The notes beneath the pieces are model-generated. The model saw only the letters and a list, made by a program, of their open reading frames with translations. It was not told the origin of the DNA and searched no databases. Position numbers and translations under genes: made by a program. A stretch of 5,448 bases of DNA. Source: Deltaproteobacteria bacterium (GTDB lineage: Bacteria; Myxococcota; Myxococcia; Myxococcales; Myxococcaceae). This document shows, one piece after another, positions 1-5,448 of the stretch (positions are counted from its first letter, which is position 1; each line of letters begins with the position of its first letter). The DNA lies in NCBI GenBank assembly GCA_016875515.1, contig VGRA01000220.1:1-5448 (forward strand). Reading direction: 5' to 3'.

Positions 1-105
1 GACGCGGAGGCCGCGCCGCCTCCCGCGGGCTGCGCCGCCGTCCCCCGCAGGCTGCCCCTGGTGGGGGCGCTGCTGGCACTGTTCGCCCTGCGCCGTCGGC
101 GCTAG
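1..105 (+). CDS. C-terminal fragment of an exported protein with a MYXO-CTERM-like sorting tail (5' end outside window)
   Basis: Only the last 34 codons and the TAG stop are in the window, so the function of the protein body cannot be judged. The tail has an Ala/Pro-rich stretch, a Gly-Cys pair at visible residues 10-11 (bases 28-33), a short linker, a hydrophobic run of about 13 residues (18-30, LPLVGALLALFAL) and a terminal RRRR. This Gly-Cys, hydrophobic helix, Arg-cluster order is the architecture of the MYXO-CTERM surface-anchoring domain. That domain is known from myxobacteria, where it is thought to be processed by a myxosortase near the invariant Cys. The protein is therefore inferred to be exported and anchored at the cell surface. 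The stop lies 11 bases before the glpD start, so the two may share a transcript. A plain C-terminal membrane anchor is the alternative, but the GC pair and terminal arginines favour MYXO-CTERM. Confidence 0.75.
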   Translation, partial: DAEAAPPPAGCAAVPRRLPLVGALLALFALRRRR

Positions 106-116
106 AGAGCCCGTCC

Positions 117-1721
<1,605 letters not shown>

Positions 1722-1741
1722 CTGCAGCCACCCGCCTCTCC

Positions 1742-1745
1742 GGAG
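1742..1745 (+). promoter_or_regulatory. Ribosome binding site of the 16-cysteine protein gene
   Basis: GGAG (within CCGGAGTG) lies 7 bases before the ATG at 1753. It is the only good Shine-Dalgarno match in the 31-base gap after glpD. It supports translation from 1753 rather than from the in-frame ATG at 1624 inside glpD. Confidence 0.65.
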
Positions 1746-1752
1746 TGTCCCC

Positions 1753-2268
1753 ATGAACACACGCCTGCTCGCCGTCCTGTCGCTGTTCGCGCTCGCCTCC
1801 CCGGCGGGGAACGCCCTCGCCGAAGGAAAGTTCAAGCAGGGCTCCAGCAAGCAGAACGTGAAGCAGAACATGAAGCAGGACGCGGAGATGGAGCCCGAGT
1901 CGCGCCCGGCGGGGGACGTCCCCCTCCCCAGCCGGGAGACGCTCGCGCGCAGCAACCTGCCCGGCCCCGCCAAGTGCTCCATGATGTGCGGAAAGTCCAT
2001 GCAGGAGTGCACCCAGCGCTGCAAGGGCAACACCCAGTGCAGCGGCGGCTGCTACAAGGACTACGGCTCTTGCGCCCAGCGCTGCGGAGGCCCCATCGGC
2101 AGCGACCCCGGAGGCGGCAAGGGCGGCGGGCGTGACGGCTCGGGCGGTGGGTGCGAGACCGCCTGCGTCTCGGAGATGAACAACTGCCGGACGGACTGCG
2201 CGGGCAAGGAGCCGTGCGCGAGCCGGTGCATGCAGCAGATGTCCCAGTGCACCTCCGCCTGCAACTGA
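1753..2268 (+). CDS. Secreted 16-cysteine protein with four CX3CX6CX3C units; unknown function
   Basis: I do not recognise a named family. The 171-residue product begins with a clear signal peptide: MNTR, a hydrophobic core and Ala-Leu-Ala at 21-23, giving predicted cleavage before Glu24. The mature N terminus (24-74) is polar with repeated Lys-Gln pairs. Cysteines fall at 75, 79, 86, 90, 96, 100, 107, 111 and again at 134, 138, 145, 149, 155, 159, 166, 170, so both blocks have identical spacing. They are separated by a 22-residue linker (112-133) containing 13 glycines. Each block is two 16-residue units, with Met or Tyr at unit position 9. In a helix the four cysteines of a unit would lie on one face. 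This suggests disulfide-linked helical hairpins or a metal-binding bundle in the periplasm or outside the cell (inference). The ATG at 1753 is chosen over an upstream in-frame ATG at 1624 because it gives the signal peptide and has GGAG upstream. The gene lies 31 bases after glpD. Confidence 0.88.
   Translation: MNTRLLAVLSLFALASPAGNALAEGKFKQGSSKQNVKQNMKQDAEMEPESRPAGDVPLPSRETLARSNLPGPAKCSMMCGKSMQECTQRCKGNTQCSGGCYKDYGSCAQRCGGPIGSDPGGGKGGGRDGSGGGCETACVSEMNNCRTDCAGKEPCASRCMQQMSQCTSACN
1849..1884 (+). repeat. Three tandem 12-base units encoding a Lys-Gln repeat
   Basis: AAGCAGAACGTG, AAGCAGAACATG and AAGCAGGACGCG follow each other directly. They encode KQNV, KQNM and KQDA in the mature N terminus of the cysteine protein. 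A further AAGCAG-like Lys-Gln pair lies just upstream (residues 28-29). The first two units differ by one base and the third has decayed further. The repeat is in frame, so changes in copy number would lengthen or shorten the protein without a frameshift. Confidence 0.75.
1975..2262 (+). repeat. Four 16-residue cysteine units (protein-level repeat) in two blocks
   Basis: The units lie at 1975-2022, 2038-2085, 2152-2199 and 2215-2262. Each reads C-x3-C-x3-[MY]-x2-C-x3-C. Units 1 and 2, and units 3 and 4, are separated by exactly five residues. The Gly-rich linker separates the two pairs. Units 1 and 2 share the 11-base string CCCAGCGCTGC (2012-2022 and 2075-2085, encoding the QRC end). Otherwise the units are conserved only as protein, consistent with old duplications. 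Confidence 0.85.
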
Positions 2269-2278
2269 GGGCGGCGGC

Positions 2279-3094
2279 TCAGGGCTCGTCGGCTGGGGTG
2301 GAGAACTCCACCACCCCCACGTCCACCTTGTCCGGCCCCTTGGCAGACTCGTCTGCCACCACGCGGATGGCGGAGGTGCCCCGCGTCCAGGCGCCGTCCT
2401 TCTGCTGGGTGTAGCCGCGGTCTCGCAGCACCTGCCCGTAGAAGGTCATCACCGCGGCCTGCGTGGCCCGGACGGTGTACGCCACCGTGCGCCCCGTCTC
2501 CAGTTGCTGGGTGACCAGCCCCTCCCCGCCTGACATGACGGGGACGAAGGGGTTGCTCGCGGCCAGCTCCCGCCCCTTGAACCAGGCCTCCCCCACGATG
2601 GCGCCGGTGGTGCCGTCGTCATAGGGCGTGAAGATGACCGTGTAGGTGACCTCCCCCTCGGGATCCAGGCCTGTCAGGGACACCTGACCCGGCGCCATCT
2701 GCAGCTGCTCCTTGGGCGGCGCCACGTACAGCCCCTGCCTCGTGAAGCTCTCGCGGAAGTGCACGTAGGCCCGCTCGAACGGCAGGGCCAGCACCAGCGC
2801 ACGGAAACGGGTGGGGATGCCGTTGGTCTCGAACACCTCGGGCACCTCCACCTCGGAGAGCACCGTGGGGAACTCCCAGCGGAAGGCGGGCCGCGCCGGG
2901 CGGTACATGCCGGCGTCCGCCGCGCCCGTCTCGCCCGCACCCGGTACGGGAGGCGCGGGCCGGGCGGGCACCGCCCCCGTGGCTGTGGGCTTCGACTTGG
3001 CGCCCTTCGCCTTCTGACCCACCGCAGGCGCCGGAAGGGCCACGGCGCACGCCGCCAGCACCCCGGCCCACACCGCACGCTGCACCCGGGACAT
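2279..3094 (-). CDS. Exported protein with a Pro-rich linker and two related C-terminal modules; Tad operon accessory, unknown function
   Basis: I do not recognise a named family. The product has 271 residues. It starts MSRVQR followed by a hydrophobic segment, which could be a signal peptide cut near residues 25-26 (PAVG before QK). However, LAAC at 13-16 also fits a lipobox, so it may be a lipoprotein. Residues 27-70 are a Lys/Ala/Pro-rich, probably disordered linker. Two modules follow, at about 95-163 and 201-266. They share a strand-helix-strand pattern: FERAYVHFRESFTRQGLYV (106-124) and QAAVMTFYGQVLRDRGYTQ (212-230), each followed by predicted beta strands. The start at 3094 is chosen because it gives the signal peptide and abuts the upstream pseudopilin gene: TGATG shares one base between stop and start, implying translational coupling. 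An in-frame ATG at 3301 would add 69 residues lying entirely over the pseudopilin gene and is unlikely. The ribosome site is poor, as is common in coupled genes. The gene ends 10 bases from the convergent cysteine protein gene. Confidence 0.82.
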   Translation of the reverse strand: MSRVQRAVWAGVLAACAVALPAPAVGQKAKGAKSKPTATGAVPARPAPPVPGAGETGAADAGMYRPARPAFRWEFPTVLSEVEVPEVFETNGIPTRFRALVLALPFERAYVHFRESFTRQGLYVAPPKEQLQMAPGQVSLTGLDPEGEVTYTVIFTPYDDGTTGAIVGEAWFKGRELAASNPFVPVMSGGEGLVTQQLETGRTVAYTVRATQAAVMTFYGQVLRDRGYTQQKDGAWTRGTSAIRVVADESAKGPDKVDVGVVEFSTPADEP

Positions 3095-4023
3095 CAGTTG
3101 CGGCCCAGGTAGTAGGCCTTGTTGTTCTTCTGCCGGAGCTGGGACTTGTAGCCGGCGGTGTTCCACGGCGACCTCACGTGGTGCCCCCCCATGCTCTGGT
3201 TGAAGCCCACCTCGTGCCCCTTGAAGCTCAGCTGTGAGAAGCAGGGGCCCAGCTGCGGCACCAGCTTGAGCGAGCCCAGCATGGCCGCGGAGGCGGCGCA
3301 CATGGGGGAGATGGGAACGCCGCCGTACATGAACGAGCCGTCCACCAGCGCCTTGAACGCAGAGTTGCCACCGTTGAAGAGATCATTGGCCCGGGACTCC
3401 CCCGAGGAGGCCCCCTGCAGCGCGTAGTCCCCCAGCAGCACGCCGAACTGGCCGCACGGCCCGCTCCGTTTGGAGCGCGGGGTGGCGCACATCCGCAGGC
3501 TGGTGGGGCCGCTGTAGTGGGCCGTCTTCAGTGACCACGTGTTGTCCAGGAAGTTCTTGGGGAACGTGGGCAACACGGAGATCTGCGCCTCGCCGGAGCA
3601 CTTCAGCCCCCCCCGGTCGCCGCTGTACGCGGTGGGCGCGATGCTGACGAGCGAGGACTTCATGCTCCCCTCGTTGGTGCAGCGCACCACGTTGTTGGTG
3701 GACTTCTCTATCTTGGTCAGCACGTGGGTGATGGTGCCCGCCCCCTCGCCGACGGTGGGCTGGAAGTCGTCCCAGTACTTGGCGTTGTCGGACGTGGTCA
3801 GCCCGGCCACGGTGCTGGCACGGGAGAAGTTGCTCCCCTTCTCGTGCGCCCTCTGCCCGGTGGCACGGAAGATGGCAGACTGCGCCGCGCCGGACACCCG
3901 CATCCCCAGGTAGCTCGTCTCGGCAAAGTGGATGCCGAACATGAGGATGGTCACGAAGACGATCAGCCCGAGCGCCATCTCCACCGAGGCCTGGCCACGC
4001 CGCTGCGCCGTTCGTGCGTTCAT
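3094..4023 (-). CDS. TadE-like pseudopilin, unusually long, of a Tad/Flp-type pilus system
   Basis: The 309-residue product has a short basic leader ending RRG (8-10), then QASVE (11-15), then a hydrophobic helix at about 16-34 (MALGLIVFVTILMFGIHFA). This is the type IVb pseudopilin (TadE) layout. Prepilin peptidase would cut between Gly10 and Gln11, leaving Glu15 as the conserved +5 glutamate. TadE proteins are minor pilins or assembly factors held in the inner membrane with the C-terminal part in the periplasm. Here that part is about 275 residues, well beyond a typical TadE (roughly 150-200 residues in all). It contains six cysteines (115, 142, 179, 190, 242, 261), an even number compatible with three disulfides. 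The start at 4023 is supported by AAGGGG five bases upstream and by a 4-base ATGA overlap with the preceding TadG-like gene. Its stop overlaps the next gene by one base. The TadE-like assignment rests on the N terminus; the long C-terminal domain is unassigned. Confidence 0.85.
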   Translation of the reverse strand: MNARTAQRRGQASVEMALGLIVFVTILMFGIHFAETSYLGMRVSGAAQSAIFRATGQRAHEKGSNFSRASTVAGLTTSDNAKYWDDFQPTVGEGAGTITHVLTKIEKSTNNVVRCTNEGSMKSSLVSIAPTAYSGDRGGLKCSGEAQISVLPTFPKNFLDNTWSLKTAHYSGPTSLRMCATPRSKRSGPCGQFGVLLGDYALQGASSGESRANDLFNGGNSAFKALVDGSFMYGGVPISPMCAASAAMLGSLKLVPQLGPCFSQLSFKGHEVGFNQSMGGHHVRSPWNTAGYKSQLRQKNNKAYYLGRN

Positions 4024-5448
4024 TGGATCCCCTTGAAGCCTGCGCCCTTGAGCAGCTGCGCGGAGATGTTGCCCCGCATGGACATGGTCAGGTTGGCCGC
4101 GCCGTCAATATCTGCCGGCACCAGCGTGGCCCGCCAGTAGGGGTTGAAGAAGTTGGGCGGCTCCTCCCACGACTTGTCTGCCGCCTGCATGTTGCGGTGG
4201 TAGTAGGTGATGGCCGTGGCAATGGCCGTCTGCTCGTTCATGGACGGCGCCTTCAGGTCCACCTGCTGGCCGCCCCCCGAGTTGGAGATCTCCAGCTTGA
4301 ACTTGAATTCCCAGGGATCCCGCTTGGACCGCGCGCCGTAGTTCCGCGTCAGGCGGACCATGTTGACCGGCTGGCGCCACTGGTCCCCGGCCCCCGCGGT
4401 GGTCTTCGCATCCGCCAGCTGCTGGGCGTTCTGGTAGTTGATGTTGAACTCCTGGCGGCCGACCCAGACGCTGTTGCAGGGGTTGCCCTTCGCGTCTTGG
4501 CACTTCATCAGGTCGTGGCGCCGGTCCGCTGTGGAACCGCCCTCGGTGACGTTCGGGCTCGACCTGTGGTGGGAGGGGTGGTTCTTGGCGGAGGACTTCA
4601 CCTCCGCCGTGGCATACCAACCGGTGGGGAGCGGGCAGGGCGACGGCAGGTTGACGACGCCCGCGGCGAAGCCCTCGTCGTCTGCCCAGGCCTGGTTGTT
4701 CCCCTGCTTCACGGGGTTGTGCTTGCTGTCACCGAAGTGGCCGGTGCCCGAGGCGAAGAAGGCCGTGATGCTCCGGTTCTGCGCGGCAATGACCGGAGGA
4801 TACGGGGGCGTGGCGGCCCAGCCGCGCGAGCGCAGGAAGTCCGACTCGCGCGTGCCGTTGGTGATCTCCAGCGACGGGTTCTGCGTAGATTCAGCCCCGG
4901 CATTTCTCAGTTCGCTGGCATTGACGATGACGTTGGTCAGGGTGTCGATGCCGTACTCACCGGGGTTGGTGGCCTTCGAGGTCACCAGGTCCTGCACCGC
5001 GTTGGCGAGCCCGCCGTTCAGCTGGTTCAGGGTGTGCATGCCGTACAGCAACTTGCCCGCGCTGCCGTACAGCGAGGCAAAGCCCTGGATGGCCATGGCC
5101 TGCGTGGCCATCTGCTGGTCAACCCGGTCCAACTGCCTTTTCGCCGTGTTGTATTCCCTGTTGAACGCCCTTGCGAACTTGATGGCCACGGCAACGGTCG
5201 GACAACACGTGCAACACCAGGGGCACCAGGGGCCGCAGCCTGCGCAGATGAGCCCTGCAAGCCCTGCCGTGGCGTAGCCGCCGTACTCGGAGCCCTTGAG
5301 GAGCGCCACGTACCAGCTGGCGTAGCTGATGTGGCTCTGCACCCCGGCGAGCGTCATCATGTGGGCAATCTGCGCCCGGTTCCACACGGCGATCTGGTTG
5401 TACGCGCGCGCCGTCACGATGGCGTTGGAGTACGCGGCGCCGTCCGCC
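4020..5448 (-). CDS. TadG-like Tad/Flp pilus-associated protein (N terminus outside window)
   Basis: The frame is open to the window edge, with 475 codons plus the stop visible. The GTG at 5417 is an internal Val: the frame continues upstream as ADGAAYSNAI, typical of the region just after the N-terminal membrane segment of TadG/TadE-related proteins, which often carry an ADAAAxS-like sequence followed by ARAxNxxAxxNRAxxAN. Here ARAYNQIAVWNRAQIAH (13-29) fits well. Residues 55-89 are uncharged and include seven cysteines at 68-82. Residues 93-155 look helical. The C-terminal part has two cysteines (316, 324) that could pair, and YYHRNMQAADKSWEEPPNFF followed by NPYWRATL (415-442), a motif I associate from memory with this family. 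Such proteins are envelope-anchored and act in Tad pilus assembly or surface attachment. It overlaps the TadE-like gene by four bases. The exact subfamily is uncertain. Confidence 0.78.
   Translation of the reverse strand, partial: ADGAAYSNAIVTARAYNQIAVWNRAQIAHMMTLAGVQSHISYASWYVALLKGSEYGGYATAGLAGLICAGCGPWCPWCCTCCPTVAVAIKFARAFNREYNTAKRQLDRVDQQMATQAMAIQGFASLYGSAGKLLYGMHTLNQLNGGLANAVQDLVTSKATNPGEYGIDTLTNVIVNASELRNAGAESTQNPSLEITNGTRESDFLRSRGWAATPPYPPVIAAQNRSITAFFASGTGHFGDSKHNPVKQGNNQAWADDEGFAAGVVNLPSPCPLPTGWYATAEVKSSAKNHPSHHRSSPNVTEGGSTADRRHDLMKCQDAKGNPCNSVWVGRQEFNINYQNAQQLADAKTTAGAGDQWRQPVNMVRLTRNYGARSKRDPWEFKFKLEISNSGGGQQVDLKAPSMNEQTAIATAITYYHRNMQAADKSWEEPPNFFNPYWRATLVPADIDGAANLTMSMRGNISAQLLKGAGFKGIQ
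4029..4034 (-). promoter_or_regulatory. Ribosome binding site of the TadE-like gene
   Basis: On the minus strand AAGGGG lies five bases before the ATG at 4023, inside the last codons of the TadG-like gene. It is a strong Shine-Dalgarno match for this window and fixes the start of the pseudopilin. Confidence 0.7.
5202..5246 (-). other. Cysteine-dense segment of the TadG-like protein (7 Cys in 15 residues)
   Basis: Visible residues 68-82 hold cysteines at 68, 71, 75, 78, 79, 81 and 82, including CGPWCPWCC. The patch sits in a stretch of 35 residues with no charged side chain (55-89) and is flanked by Ala/Gly/Leu-rich and Val/Ala/Ile-rich segments. It could be a membrane-embedded hairpin, a metal-binding patch or a disulfide knot. 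The frame reads sensibly on both sides, so a sequencing frameshift is unlikely. Confidence 0.8.

Noticed and set aside
2255..2274. CCGCC / GGCGG inverted repeat near the convergent stops as a terminator
   Set aside because: The stem is only 5 bases with a 10-base loop, has no following T run and lies partly inside the coding sequence. It is easily explained by base composition.
3095..3301. N-terminal extension of the third operon protein from an ATG at 3301
   Set aside because: The extra 69 residues lie wholly inside the pseudopilin gene. The ATG at 3094 is followed by a signal sequence and touches the pseudopilin stop codon.
4438..5277. A 279-codon plus-strand frame opposite the TadG-like gene
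   Set aside because: The TadG-like frame on the minus strand has family motifs along its length and coupled neighbours. The plus-strand translation has no recognisable domain, signal or ribosome site.
5415..5417. GTG as the start of the TadG-like gene
   Set aside because: The frame stays open to the window edge, and the ten residues before it read as family sequence (ADGAAYSNAI), so this is an internal Val codon.

Overview
The window is very GC-rich and densely coding, with no gap longer than about 31 bases between genes. Several features point to a myxobacterium (Myxococcota, probably Cystobacterineae). The first gene ends in a MYXO-CTERM-like surface-sorting tail, and extracytoplasmic proteins are common. 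Codon third positions are almost all G or C, which also produces many long false ORFs on the opposite strand. The genus cannot be fixed from sequence alone.

Layout. A plus-strand group occupies about 1-2268. It starts with the last 34 codons of an exported protein ending in Gly-Cys, a hydrophobic stretch and four arginines. After an 11-base gap comes a complete FAD-dependent glycerol-3-phosphate dehydrogenase (glpD, 117-1721). After a further 31 bases comes a small secreted protein (1753-2268) carrying 16 cysteines in a strikingly regular pattern. A minus-strand group occupies 5448-2279 and converges on the first group with only 10 bases between the stop codons. In order of transcription it holds a Tad/Flp pilus TadG-like protein (5' end outside the window), a TadE-like pseudopilin, and a small exported protein with two related modules. 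The three minus-strand genes overlap by 4 bases and 1 base at their stop/start junctions, so they are almost certainly one translationally coupled operon.

How they work together. The minus-strand operon looks like envelope machinery of the Tad (tight adherence) type: a TadG-like protein, an unusually long TadE-like pseudopilin, and a periplasmic or lipid-anchored accessory protein. GlpD feeds glycerol-3-phosphate into dihydroxyacetone phosphate and the quinone pool, and has no evident functional link to its neighbours.

The least explained element is the cysteine protein at 1753-2268. It has four 16-residue units with cysteines at unit positions 1, 5, 12 and 16, paired into two blocks with a mirror-symmetric spacing. 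This would suit disulfide-laddered helical hairpins or a Cys/Met metal-binding helical bundle. A second oddity is a patch of 7 cysteines in 15 residues inside the TadG-like protein. No RNA genes, CRISPR arrays, insertion sequences or convincing terminators were seen.
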